Origin: an uncultured Pelagibacteraceae bacterium
Lineage (GTDB): Bacteria > Pseudomonadota > Alphaproteobacteria > Pelagibacterales > Pelagibacteraceae
Assembly (NCBI GenBank): GCA_902627735.1
Contig: CACOKI010000009.1
Coordinates: 1 to 45,459 of the forward strand
Reading direction: 5' to 3'
DNA: 45,459 nt
Made by a program: the position numbers and the translations under genes. Shown piece by piece: positions 17,004-25,931 of the stretch. The notes under the pieces were generated by a model that saw only the letters and a program-made list of their open reading frames with translations, was not told where the DNA came from and did no database searches. How positions within the stretch are numbered: the first letter of the stretch is position 1; the number at the start of each line of letters is the position of its first letter.

Positions 17004-18178
17004 CAAGAGCTCTTATACACCATAGATTGAATTTTAAAACGAACGAATTTGCTTAATTCAGTGATATTATCCAAATTTTTAGGCGTAATTTTTTTAAATT
17101 TTTTGAATTCTTTAGATTTAATTATTTTGTGGATTGTAGGGACAATTTTTTGAAATGATATTTTATTTTTCAAAAATAATTTTACTACTTCATCGTTAGC
17201 AGTTATTAAAATTGTTTCAAATAAAGAAATCTTTCTTGGTAATATTTTTATAAGTTTTAAAGCTTTAAATCTTTTTGTATCAGGTTTGGAAAAATTAAGA
17301 TTATTTAAGATATTAATATCAATTTCTTTTGAAGATATTTTATTATTTAAATCATTATAGTATAAAGCATTAAAGATTGGTATTTTCATTGAAGTTTCAT
17401 GAATTAATATTTTTGTAATTCCATTATTAAATTTGATTATTGCATGAACATAAGATTTTGGGTGGATTAAAGCAAAAATTTTTTTGTATTCAAGATTAAA
17501 AATATTTTTTGCTTCAATTATTTCAAAAACTTTATTCATCATTGTTGCTGAGTCTATTGAAATTTTTTTTCCCATTTTCCAATTTGGATGTTTAAGAGCT
17601 TTTTTAATAGATATTTTAGAAAATTTACTCAACGCCAATTTCAAAAAAGGACCACCTGAAGCTGTAATATATATCTTATCAATATTTTGAGTTTTATTAT
17701 TTTGTAGCAAAGACCAGATTGAAAAATGTTCGGAGTCTACTGGTATAAATTTTGTATTATATTTTTTTAACTCTTTATTTATTAAATTCCATCCACAAAC
17801 AATTGCTTCTTTGTTTGCTATTAAAATTTTTTTAGTAAATCTAATTGTTTTTAATGTTGGTTCAAGTCCATTTAATCCTGTTATTGAACTCATAATAAAA
17901 TCATTTTTTTTTTTAAAGATTTTTTTTAAATTATTAAAATCATTATAGATTTTAAAGTTTGAATTAATTAATTTAAATTTAGCTTTTTGATATGTTTTCA
18001 AATCGCGTATTAATATATTTTTTACTTTAAATTCTTTTGCTTGTTTTAAAATTTTAGTTAGGTTTTTATTTGTTGAGAGTAAAGTAATTTCAAAATTTTT
18101 TTTATCTTTTCTAATTATTCGTAAGGTATTTTCACCAATTGATCCAGTTGATCCTAAAATTGCTATTTTGTTTTTCAT
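17003..18178 (-). CDS. dxr: 1-deoxy-D-xylulose-5-phosphate reductoisomerase
   Basis: Dxr makes 2-C-methyl-erythritol 4-phosphate, the committed step of non-mevalonate isoprenoid synthesis. The 391-residue product has the NADPH-binding GSTGSIG (9-15), NKEA (122-125), the metal ligand cluster PVDSEH (Asp148, Glu150), SGGPF (174-178) and HPNWKMGKKISIDSATMMNK (197-216), with Glu222 following. Length is typical. TGATG overlaps link it to cdsA before it and bamA after it. The product feeds the isoprenoid pathway that ends in the nearby UppS. Confidence 0.97.
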   Translation of the reverse strand: MKNKIAILGSTGSIGENTLRIIRKDKKNFEITLLSTNKNLTKILKQAKEFKVKNILIRDLKTYQKAKFKLINSNFKIYNDFNNLKKIFKKKNDFIMSSITGLNGLEPTLKTIRFTKKILIANKEAIVCGWNLINKELKKYNTKFIPVDSEHFSIWSLLQNNKTQNIDKIYITASGGPFLKLALSKFSKISIKKALKHPNWKMGKKISIDSATMMNKVFEIIEAKNIFNLEYKKIFALIHPKSYVHAIIKFNNGITKILIHETSMKIPIFNALYYNDLNNKISSKEIDINILNNLNFSKPDTKRFKALKLIKILPRKISLFETILITANDEVVKLFLKNKISFQKIVPTIHKIIKSKEFKKFKKITPKNLDNITELSKFVRFKIQSMVYKSS

Positions 18179-18822
18179 CAGATGAACTTTATTAATATAA
18201 AGGTATATGGAAAAGCAAAAATCATTCCATCTATTCGATCCAATAAACCTCCATGTCCTGGAATAATATTGCCAGTATCTTTAATTTTTGATTTTCTTTT
18301 AAAAAAAGAAATCACTAAATCACCAAATTGACTAATAAATGAGATGGATAAAACCATAATTATTATTTGTATTCCAATTTTTTCCTTTGACACAGGGAAT
18401 AATAAATTAGATAAATTGTTTAGATAGATAATAGCTAAAACAATAGATAATAAAAAACCTCCAAACATTCCTGCATAAGTTTTATTTGGACTTAATTTAG
18501 TTAATTTAGGCCCTTTTAAAACTTTACCAAAAACATAACCACCAATATCTGTTGCTATACAAATTAAAAGAATTAATAGAAAAATTCGATAGTCGCCCTC
18601 ATGCCTAAGAGAATAAAAAGTATAAAAAGAGAAAATAATAAAGATAATACCAGGTAAATAATAAGTTTTTTTTAAACTTAAATAATGCCATTCATATAAA
18701 CTGATTAAAAGTATAAGCGAAATAAAAAAATTAAAAAAAATTGAGCCTTTTATAATAAAAAAAAGTGCAACAGGAACTAATATAATGGAACTTAGTAATC
18801 TTTTTTGAAATTCCTTTTTCAT
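18178..18822 (-). CDS. cdsA: Phosphatidate cytidylyltransferase
   Basis: CdsA makes CDP-diacylglycerol from phosphatidate and CTP in the inner membrane, the branch point to all phospholipids. The 214-residue product is almost entirely hydrophobic, with about six membrane segments. It carries the CdsA signature near residues 167-195: GDLVISFFKRKSKIKDTGN followed by PGHGGLLDRIDG. It is shorter than many CdsA proteins (250-285), mainly from a reduced N-terminus, as expected in a compact genome. It sits between uppS and dxr, sharing one base with each neighbour. Confidence 0.95.
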   Translation of the reverse strand: MKKEFQKRLLSSIILVPVALFFIIKGSIFFNFFISLILLISLYEWHYLSLKKTYYLPGIIFIIFSFYTFYSLRHEGDYRIFLLILLICIATDIGGYVFGKVLKGPKLTKLSPNKTYAGMFGGFLLSIVLAIIYLNNLSNLLFPVSKEKIGIQIIIMVLSISFISQFGDLVISFFKRKSKIKDTGNIIPGHGGLLDRIDGMIFAFPYTFILIKFI

Positions 18823-19496
18823 TAAATATTTCCAAAATTTCTTTTAATATTTTTAAATTTCTTAATTATTCTATTATAATCTTTTTCGTTAAAATCTGGC
18901 CATAACTTTTTTTCAAAAAATATTTCAGAATATGCTAGCTGCCACAAAAGAAAATTACTCAATCTTTTTGTATTTCCAGTTCTAATTAACAAGTCAGGAT
19001 CTGGAATATCCTTGGTATGTAAATATTTTTGTAAATTTTTTTCATTTATTATTGATTTACTTTTTTTCAGTTCTTTAAATGCATTTAACAGCTCAAATTT
19101 TGAGCCATAATTTAACGCCAAATTAATCTGAAGTTTTCTATTTTTAAATGTTTTTTTTTCTGCTGAAAATAAAAGTTTATTTAATTTTTGTGTAAAATTT
19201 TTATTTCCAATTATTTTCAATCTTATTTTTTGTTTATGAAGTTCTTCAATTCTATTTATTAAAAAATTTTCTAGTAGACCAAATAAAAAATTTATTTCAT
19301 TTTTTGGTCTTTTCCAATTTTCTGTTGAAAAAGCATATAGTGTTAGATATCTAATATTATTTTTAATTGTTTCTTTTATAATTTTTTCTACAGTTTTTAA
19401 TCCTTCCTTATGACCTGCATTTCGTGAATTTTTATTTTTTAAACCCCATCTGCCATTACCATCCATTATAATGGCTACATGTCTTAATGGGTTCAT
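18822..19496 (-). CDS. uppS: Undecaprenyl (isoprenyl) diphosphate synthase
   Basis: UppS condenses isopentenyl diphosphate units in cis to make the C55 carrier lipid for peptidoglycan and other surface glycans. The 224-residue product has VAIIMDGNGRWG (catalytic Asp12), NAGHKEG, YAFSTENWKRP, NLALNYGS, DPDLLIRTGNTKRLSNFLLW and YSEIFFEKKLWPDF, all conserved blocks of the cis-prenyltransferases. The ATG overlaps the frr stop by 4 nt (ATGA). Order frr-uppS-cdsA-dxr is classic. Confidence 0.97.
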   Translation of the reverse strand: MNPLRHVAIIMDGNGRWGLKNKNSRNAGHKEGLKTVEKIIKETIKNNIRYLTLYAFSTENWKRPKNEINFLFGLLENFLINRIEELHKQKIRLKIIGNKNFTQKLNKLLFSAEKKTFKNRKLQINLALNYGSKFELLNAFKELKKSKSIINEKNLQKYLHTKDIPDPDLLIRTGNTKRLSNFLLWQLAYSEIFFEKKLWPDFNEKDYNRIIKKFKNIKRNFGNI

Positions 19497-20044
19497 ATTG
19501 TCATTATTTCTTTTTCTTTAGAAGCGATTTTCTCATCAACTACCTGAACATGTTTGTCTGTTATATTCTGTACATTTTTTTCAAATGACTTTTCTTCATC
19601 TTCCCCTATTTGCTTTGATTTCAAAAGTTTTTTTAACTCTTCATTTGCATCTCTTCTTATATTTCTAATAGAAATTTTACACTTTTCTCCCATAGTCTTA
19701 ATGAGTTTTTTTAATTCTGTTCTTCTCTCTTCATTTAATTCTGGTATTGGTAATCTGATTAGTTGACCATCTATTTGTGGGTTTAATCCAAGTTCAGATT
19801 TTTTAATAGCTGCATCAACTAAATTTACATTATTCTGATCCCAAACTTGAATATTTATCATTCTTGGTTCAGGTGTAGTAATACTTCCAATTTGATTTAT
19901 TGGCATTTGTTGACCATAAACATCAACCTTAACTAAATCTAACATTGCTGAATTTGCTCTTCCAGTTCTCAGAGAGGAAAGTTCTTTGGAAAAAACTTCA
20001 ATTGCTTTATCCATTTTAAGGCTATGTGACTTTTCATCAAACAT
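19493..20044 (-). CDS. frr: Ribosome recycling factor
   Basis: RRF, with EF-G, splits post-termination ribosomes. The 183-residue product is close to the standard 185 and shows LSSLRTGRANSAMLDLVKVDVYG, TPEPRMINIQVWD, LNPQIDGQLIRLPIPELNEERR and the C-terminal helix with RNIRRDANEELKKL. The ATG at 20044 is only 1 nt after the tsf stop. In most bacteria pyrH lies between tsf and frr; here there is no space for it. Downstream uppS overlaps by 4 nt. Confidence 0.98.
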   Translation of the reverse strand: MFDEKSHSLKMDKAIEVFSKELSSLRTGRANSAMLDLVKVDVYGQQMPINQIGSITTPEPRMINIQVWDQNNVNLVDAAIKKSELGLNPQIDGQLIRLPIPELNEERRTELKKLIKTMGEKCKISIRNIRRDANEELKKLLKSKQIGEDEEKSFEKNVQNITDKHVQVVDEKIASKEKEIMTI

Positions 20045-20045
20045 T

Positions 20046-20897
20046 TTATTCGCCTATTTTAATTCTGCTAAACTCCTTAATCTTTAAATCATTTATAGCA
20101 AGTTCTTTAATGATATCTTTTACTTTTTTTTTTGGTTCCATAACCCATGCTTGAGTCATTAAAGCATTCTCTTCTTTAAATTTATTCATCTTACCTAAAC
20201 TAATCTTTTTAGCAATATCTTCTGGCTTACCAGAATTTTTTAATTCTTCTTTTACCAATTCTTGTTCTTTTTCCAATATTGCTTGATCTATTAAACTAGA
20301 TTCTAAAGCTAGAGGATTTGATGCAGCTATGTGCATTGATAATTGTTTACCAAAAATTTTTACTGCATCAGAATTGTCTTTTGTTTCTAATGAAACTACA
20401 ACAGCAAGCTTAGCAAGGTTATCTTTTACTACAGTATGTAAATATTGAAAATTAGTAGATGCAGAATTTGAAATTGTTTTAGTTTTACCTATTGTAATTT
20501 TTTCACCAATTTTAGCAATTAATGCAACGAGAGAATCTTCAACAGTGTCACCATTTTTCATTTTTGTTTTTTTTAACTTTTCAATATTTGAGTCATTTTG
20601 ATTATTTAAATCACTTATTTCTTTAACAAAATCTATAAAATTATCATTTTTAGCAACAAAATCGGTTTCACAATTTACTTCTATTATAGATGTTTTTTTT
20701 TCATCACCACTTATTGCAACAACACCTTCTTTAGCATCTCTTGACATTTTTTTTGAAGCCTTTGAAATTCCTTTTACTCTTAAAATTTCAACAGCCTTAT
20801 CTAAATCTCCATTTGACTCTTTTATTGCTAGATTGCAGTCTTTAAAGCCTGCACCAGTTGCTTCTCTTAATTTTTTTACCTTTTCAATGTCAGTCAT
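20046..20897 (-). CDS. tsf: Elongation factor Ts
   Basis: EF-Ts is the nucleotide exchange factor for EF-Tu. The 283-residue product has the N-terminal UBA-like domain with [18 protein letters not shown] (E. coli has TGAGMMDCKKAL) and the core motif [12 protein letters not shown] near residues 74-85. The dimerisation subdomains follow, including [11 protein letters not shown]. It lies 1 nt after rpsB and 1 nt before frr, so these three are surely cotranscribed. Length is normal. Confidence 0.97.
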   Translation of the reverse strand: MTDIEKVKKLREATGAGFKDCNLAIKESNGDLDKAVEILRVKGISKASKKMSRDAKEGVVAISGDEKKTSIIEVNCETDFVAKNDNFIDFVKEISDLNNQNDSNIEKLKKTKMKNGDTVEDSLVALIAKIGEKITIGKTKTISNSASTNFQYLHTVVKDNLAKLAVVVSLETKDNSDAVKIFGKQLSMHIAASNPLALESSLIDQAILEKEQELVKEELKNSGKPEDIAKKISLGKMNKFKEENALMTQAWVMEPKKKVKDIIKELAINDLKIKEFSRIKIGE

Positions 20898-20898
20898 T

Positions 20899-21717
20899 TT
20901 AATTAAGTTTATTTTTTTTTGATTTTGAAAATTTTGTATCTAATTTTTCTCTATCAATTTCTTGAATTGTCTTAGTAGTTTTCTCTTTGTTATTATTATG
21001 CTCTTTTGTCTTTATAGGTTCCATTGATGGACTATCTTTTTTTGCAGAATTAATAGTTTCTTTTATTAGATTGCAATATAAATCTATAGATCTTCTAGCA
21101 TCATCATTACCTGGAATTGGGAAATCAATACCATCAGGATTTGAATTACTATCAAGTATAGCTATGATTGGGATACCTAATTTGACGGACTCTTGAATTG
21201 CAAGTGATTCATAATTAGTATCAATAATAAAAACCAAGTCAGGTATTTTTTTCATCTGAGCAATGCCACCTAATGATCTTTGAAGCTTATCTTTTTTTAC
21301 ACTCATTTTTAAAAGTTCTTTTTTAGTAAAACCTCTATTTTCAGCAACTAAATCAACCTCAAGTTTTTTTAATTTTTTAATAGAATTTGAAATGGTTCCC
21401 CAGTTTGTTAACATTCCACCAAGCCATCTATAATTTACAAAATATTGATCTGTTTCTTTTGCAACTTCAGCTATAGCTTCTGAAGCTTGTTTTTTTGTTG
21501 ATACAAATAAAATTTTTCCATTATTTGATATTACTTCATAAACTTTTTCTAGTGCAATTTTAGTAAGTTCTAGTGTTTGGGTTAAATCAATTATATGAAT
21601 AGAATCTCTTTTTCCAAAAATATATTTTTTCATTTTCGGATTCCATCTTAATGTTTTATGACCAAGATGTACGCCTGCTTCAAGTAGTTGTTGTATTGTT
21701 ATATTTGGTATCTTCAT
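20899..21717 (-). CDS. rpsB: 30S ribosomal protein S2
   Basis: S2 is a small-subunit ribosomal protein bound late near the 16S head/body junction. I start it at the ATG 21717-21715, giving [20 protein letters not shown], which matches the family N-terminus; an in-frame ATG 36 nt upstream would add 12 unconserved residues. The core has [23 protein letters not shown] and [15 protein letters not shown]. After about residue 225 comes a low-complexity, Lys-rich tail of roughly 45 residues with no family match that I know. It heads the rpsB-to-lpxB run and is preceded by a leader with a possible pseudoknot. Confidence 0.96.
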   Translation of the reverse strand: MKIPNITIQQLLEAGVHLGHKTLRWNPKMKKYIFGKRDSIHIIDLTQTLELTKIALEKVYEVISNNGKILFVSTKKQASEAIAEVAKETDQYFVNYRWLGGMLTNWGTISNSIKKLKKLEVDLVAENRGFTKKELLKMSVKKDKLQRSLGGIAQMKKIPDLVFIIDTNYESLAIQESVKLGIPIIAILDSNSNPDGIDFPIPGNDDARRSIDLYCNLIKETINSAKKDSPSMEPIKTKEHNNNKEKTTKTIQEIDREKLDTKFSKSKKNKLN

Positions 21718-21790
21718 ATTTATTCCCGGTTGAGCCACCACAGTAATTTCCATTTAAGGACCGGAGGTATAAAACCAATAACTGTGTGCG
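21718..21790 (-). promoter_or_regulatory. Candidate structured leader (pseudoknot) of rpsB
   Basis: On the minus strand, CACAGT (21786-21781) pairs with ACTGTG (21744-21739), extendable by CA/TG across one bulged G. TCCGGT (21765-21760) pairs with ACCGGG (21730-21725, one G-U). The strands are interleaved (stem 1 left, stem 2 left, stem 1 right, stem 2 right), the order of an H-type pseudoknot, with loops of 15, 15 and 8 nt. The last strand contains GGGA, the best Shine-Dalgarno candidate, ending 7 nt before the start codon. S2 autoregulation through the rpsB leader is established in E. coli; its use here is inference. Confidence 0.5.
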
Positions 21791-21791
21791 T

Positions 21792-21840
21792 ATTAATTTA
21801 ATTTTGAAAGTTATTTACAAATATTTTAAGTGATTAACAA
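21792..21840 (-). promoter_or_regulatory. Possible rpsB promoter region
   Basis: Since rpsB needs strong transcription and follows dnaE by about 130 nt, a promoter is expected here. On the minus strand, TTGTAA (21820-21815) and ATTAAT (21797-21792) are 17 nt apart, each matching four of six consensus bases. TTGTTA (21840-21835) with TAAATA (21817-21812) is a weaker second option. The region is so AT-rich that such matches are cheap. Confidence 0.25.
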
Positions 21841-21847
21841 GTAAAAA

Positions 21848-24800
21848 TTAATCAATTATTGCTGAAATTTCTTTATTTCTTAATAGATTTAATGTTTTTC
21901 TATCAATATTTCTCTTATTTTCTAGCTTAAATTTAAGATTATTGTCACTATAAGATAAATTTATATTTATTAAAGTGTCACCATCTTCGTTCAAACAATT
22001 GTAAATTTCTGTCAATTGTTTTTCGGACTTTATTTTAAATGTAATTTCTTTAATAGGTTTATTCATTAAATCAGTTAAAGAACCAATTTTTTGAACATTT
22101 AATCTTTTAAATCTATTATTTTCATCTGAAATCGATTTATTAATTGTCAAAATTAAAGAATTACCTTCCTTTAAAATTTCGCGATTGAGATTCAAAATAT
22201 CCGAAAAAATAAAAAGTTCAAATACACTTGATAAATCAGTTAATTTTAAAACTGCATATGAGTTTCCTTTGGCAGTCTTTCTTTCTTGTATTTTTAATAA
22301 AGTAGCCGCGATATTTGAATCTATTAAATTCTGATCATTATTGAATGTTTGATAATCTGTAATTCTATAATCATCAAAAATTTCTTTAAATTGATTTAAA
22401 GGATGATCAGAAATAAAAAAGCCTACTGACTCAAACTCTTTAGATAATCTTTCCTCAAACTTCCAATCATCTGAAGGAGATATTATGTTTTTATCTTCAT
22501 TATTATCCTCACTAAATAAATCAATTTGATTTACTGATTTATCTTCAAATATATTTTTCGATTTAGTTATTAAATTAGGAATTGAATTAAATAAAGATTG
22601 TCGATTTTTATTTAAGCTATCAAAAGCACCCGCTTTTACTAATCCCTCTAATTGAAGTTTGTTAATATCTTTTGGATTTACTCTACTAATAAAATCATAA
22701 ATTGATTTAAATTTACCATTATTTACTCTTTCTTTTACAATATTCGATATTGCTTCAAATCCTACAGCTTTAATTCCTCCTAGAGCATAATAGAATTTAT
22801 CCCCTGTTTTGAAATCTGCATAACAATTATTAATGTCAGGTCTAATAACTTCTATATCTAGTCTTTTTAGTTCTTCATAAAATTCACTTAATTTATTTTG
22901 ATTTGAAATATCCATAGTCATTGAAGCAGCTAAAAATTCTTTTGGATAATAGGTTTTAAGAAATGCAGTTTGATAAGAAATTATAGCATATGCTGCAGCA
23001 TGACTTTTGTTAAATCCATATTCTGCAAATGGTTCAATTTTTAAAAAGATACCAGCTGCTATGTCTTTGCTAATGCCATTTTTAACTGCTCCCTCTATAA
23101 AATTTTGTTTTTGTTTCTCTAGTTCAGCTCTTTTTTTTTTACCCATAGCTCTTCTTAAAATATCAGCTTGCCCGGCTGTGAAGCCTGATAATTTTTGAGC
23201 TATCTGCATTACTTGTTCTTGATAAATAATTACGCCATACGTTGGTTTCAAAATCTCCTCTAATAATGGATGAAGATAATCTGGTTTTTTTTTGCCGTGT
23301 TTACAATCATTGTAAGTAGGTATATTGCTCATAGGTCCTGGTCTATAAAGCGCAACTAATGCAATTATATCTTCTATATGATTAGGTTTCATTTGTGTTA
23401 ATGCTTCACGCATTCCTGTACTTTCAATTTGGAATAATCCAACAGTTTTTCCTGATGACAATAAATCAAAAACTTTTTGATCATCAAAATCAATATTTTC
23501 AATATTAAATTTTTTATCATTTTTTTTTACAATTTTTTGTGTATTATTAATAACAGTCAAAGTTTTTAATCCTAGAAAATCAAATTTAATTAGACCTGCA
23601 TTTTCAGCAGAATACATATCAAATTGAGTAGATGGTAATAATAAATCTGCTGATTTATCTTTATATAATGGAACTACTTCAGTTAATTTTTTATCCGCAA
23701 TTACCACACCAGCGGCATGAGTTGCTACATTTCTATTTAAGCCTTCTAATCTTAACGATAAATCTGTAAGTTTTTTAACTCTTGGATCTTCGTTTATTAG
23801 TTTTTGTAATCTAGGTTCACCAGCTATACATTCTGTCAAACTTTGAGGTCTTGATGGATCAAAAGGTATCATTTTTGATATACTATCAACAAAACCATAA
23901 GAGAGTCCTAAAACTCTTCCAACGTCTCTTATAACCATTCTTGCCTTTAATTTTCCAAAAGTAATAATGTGTGCAACGCTATCTTTATATTTTTTTGTAA
24001 GATATTTAAAAACCAAATCCCTTTTTTCCTCACAAAAATCAATGTCAAAATCTGGCATTGATATTCTGTCAGGATTTAAAAATCTTTCAAAAATTAAATT
24101 AAATTTTATTGGATCAACATCTGTTATTGATAAACACCACGCAACTAAAGACCCTGCACCTGATCCTCTTCCTGGTCCCACAGGTATTTCATTTTTTTTC
24201 GCCCATTTAATATAATCAGATACAATCAAAAAATAACTAGAGTATTTCATTTCAATAATGATATCTAATTCATGATCTAATCTATCTTTATATTTTAAAT
24301 AATCTTTATTAGATGATAAATCTTTAGACTCAATTTTTAAAATCTTTTCAAATTTATCTTTTAATCCATCTAAAGACTCTTTTTTTAATACTTCATCAGC
24401 GTTTCCTCCCTTTTCAGAACTAATATTTGGTAAAATAGGTTTAGAAAAAAAAGGCTTAAAAGAGCATCTGTAAGGAAAATTGTAATTATTTTCCAAAGCC
24501 TCAGGTAAATCATTAAATAACTCGGACATTTCAGTGTCACTTTTAAGATAATGCTGATTAGTAAGTTTTAGTCTATCTTTTTCACTAACGTAAGTTTTAT
24601 TTTTGATGCAAATCAAAGCATCATGGGCTTCATACATATTTTTATCAATATAAAAAACCTCATTAGTAGCTATTATTGGTATTTCAAGTTCTAACGATTT
24701 ATCTAAATTAAATTTTTCAAATCCTAATTCATTAGAATCACCGTGACGCTGAATTTCTAGATAAAACCGGTCTCCAAAATTCAATTTTAATTTAGAATAT

Positions 24801-25261
24801 AGTTCTTTTATTTCTGAAAACTTACCTTTTTCAAATAATACTCCAAATAAGCCAAAAACAGTCCCAGAAAATATCGCAATATCATCATTTTTATTTAACA
24901 ATTCTTCAAAATTAACATGGGGTTCGGAGAGATCGTCATTGTTTAAAAATGACATTGAAGATAATTCAATTATTCTTTTATATCCTATTTCTGACAAAGC
25001 AAATAATGGCAACAATCCTAAAGTATCTTTATATTTGAACTGTATTTGAGTTCCGACTATTGGTTGAGTGCCTGTTTTGGATATTTTTTCAGCAAATTCT
25101 AATGCTCCACATAAATTAGAGGTATCACATATAGCTATGGATCTTATTCTATTTTCTTTTGAAAAATCTTTCAGTGAATCAATTTTAATTGCACCCTCGC
25201 AAATAGAATATTGAGTATGAATTTTTAAATGGTTGAATTTATTAATTTTAGACTCAGGCAT
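21848..25261 (-). CDS. dnaE: DNA polymerase III subunit alpha
   Basis: DnaE is the replicative polymerase. The 1137-residue product has an N-terminal PHP domain (HLKIHTQYSICEGA), the C-family palm with PDFDIDF (catalytic Asp404 and Asp406) and KFDFLG (Asp561), the fingers with YRPGPMSNIPTY and EQVMQIAQKLSGFTAGQAD, a helix-hairpin-helix region, and a C-terminal OB fold near 990-1070. In the PHP domain the second metal motif reads CDTSNLCG instead of the DH-GN form of active PHP domains, so PHP exonuclease activity is unlikely, as in E. coli. It is the last gene of the leftward 22-gene run, overlapping lolD by 8 nt. Confidence 0.98.
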   Translation of the reverse strand: MPESKINKFNHLKIHTQYSICEGAIKIDSLKDFSKENRIRSIAICDTSNLCGALEFAEKISKTGTQPIVGTQIQFKYKDTLGLLPLFALSEIGYKRIIELSSMSFLNNDDLSEPHVNFEELLNKNDDIAIFSGTVFGLFGVLFEKGKFSEIKELYSKLKLNFGDRFYLEIQRHGDSNELGFEKFNLDKSLELEIPIIATNEVFYIDKNMYEAHDALICIKNKTYVSEKDRLKLTNQHYLKSDTEMSELFNDLPEALENNYNFPYRCSFKPFFSKPILPNISSEKGGNADEVLKKESLDGLKDKFEKILKIESKDLSSNKDYLKYKDRLDHELDIIIEMKYSSYFLIVSDYIKWAKKNEIPVGPGRGSGAGSLVAWCLSITDVDPIKFNLIFERFLNPDRISMPDFDIDFCEEKRDLVFKYLTKKYKDSVAHIITFGKLKARMVIRDVGRVLGLSYGFVDSISKMIPFDPSRPQSLTECIAGEPRLQKLINEDPRVKKLTDLSLRLEGLNRNVATHAAGVVIADKKLTEVVPLYKDKSADLLLPSTQFDMYSAENAGLIKFDFLGLKTLTVINNTQKIVKKNDKKFNIENIDFDDQKVFDLLSSGKTVGLFQIESTGMREALTQMKPNHIEDIIALVALYRPGPMSNIPTYNDCKHGKKKPDYLHPLLEEILKPTYGVIIYQEQVMQIAQKLSGFTAGQADILRRAMGKKKRAELEKQKQNFIEGAVKNGISKDIAAGIFLKIEPFAEYGFNKSHAAAYAIISYQTAFLKTYYPKEFLAASMTMDISNQNKLSEFYEELKRLDIEVIRPDINNCYADFKTGDKFYYALGGIKAVGFEAISNIVKERVNNGKFKSIYDFISRVNPKDINKLQLEGLVKAGAFDSLNKNRQSLFNSIPNLITKSKNIFEDKSVNQIDLFSEDNNEDKNIISPSDDWKFEERLSKEFESVGFFISDHPLNQFKEIFDDYRITDYQTFNNDQNLIDSNIAATLLKIQERKTAKGNSYAVLKLTDLSSVFELFIFSDILNLNREILKEGNSLILTINKSISDENNRFKRLNVQKIGSLTDLMNKPIKEITFKIKSEKQLTEIYNCLNEDGDTLININLSYSDNNLKFKLENKRNIDRKTLNLLRNKEISAIID

Positions 25262-25931
25262 TAATGGTTTTTATATTACCATTAACCATTTCCAATAAGC
25301 AATCTGCCTTATTTGCAAAAAATCTATTATGGGTTGCAAATATAATTAATCGATTTGAATTTATTTGATTTTTTAGAAGTTCAAAAATTTCTTTTGCAGT
25401 CTCAAGATCTAAACTGCCCGTCGGTTCATCTGCCAAAATTATTTGGGGATCGTTTATCACAGCTCTAGCAATTGAAACTCTTTGTTTCTCTCCACCTGAT
25501 AACTGTGAAGGATAATGATCTGATCTATTTAATAGACCTACTTTTTTAAGCAAATTTTTTGCTTTTAATAAAGAAATCTTTTTATTGTTTCCAGCAGCAA
25601 GACTAGCTAAATAAATATTTTCTAATGAGGTAAAGTCAGGTAACAAGTTATCTTGTTGATATACAATGCCTATTTTTTTAGCTCTTAAAATATCATTTTC
25701 ATTTGATTCACTGAAATTGATTAAATTGTTTTCAAATTTAATTGTTCCTGAGTTTGGCCTATCAATTAAAGAAAGTAGATTTAGTAAAGTGGATTTACCA
25801 GATCCAGAGGGACCCATTAAAGCATAAATCTTACCTTTCCTAAAATTGTAAGAAATTTTTTTTAAAACGTTTATCTTTTTTGATCCTTCAAATGATTTAT
25901 TTAAATTTGTTAATTGGATAAGATCATTCAT
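25254..25931 (-). CDS. lolD: Lipoprotein-releasing ABC transporter ATP-binding protein
   Basis: LolD powers release of outer-membrane lipoproteins from the inner membrane. The 225-residue product has Walker A GPSGSGKST (40-48), Q-loop YQQDN, signature LSGGE (144-148), Walker B IILADEPTG with Glu169, and switch His201. It belongs to the MacB/LolD/FtsE-like ATPase group. The next gene is the matching permease, overlapping by 8 nt, and dnaE and proS flank the pair as in other alphaproteobacteria. A general MacB-type exporter role cannot be excluded from sequence alone. Confidence 0.93.
   Translation of the reverse strand: MNDLIQLTNLNKSFEGSKKINVLKKISYNFRKGKIYALMGPSGSGKSTLLNLLSLIDRPNSGTIKFENNLINFSESNENDILRAKKIGIVYQQDNLLPDFTSLENIYLASLAAGNNKKISLLKAKNLLKKVGLLNRSDHYPSQLSGGEKQRVSIARAVINDPQIILADEPTGSLDLETAKEIFELLKNQINSNRLIIFATHNRFFANKADCLLEMVNGNIKTINA

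Noticed and set aside
21718-21753. Upstream in-frame ATG for rpsB adding 12 residues
   Set aside because: No Shine-Dalgarno-like sequence precedes it, the residues are not conserved in S2, and the stretch fits better as leader RNA with pairing potential.
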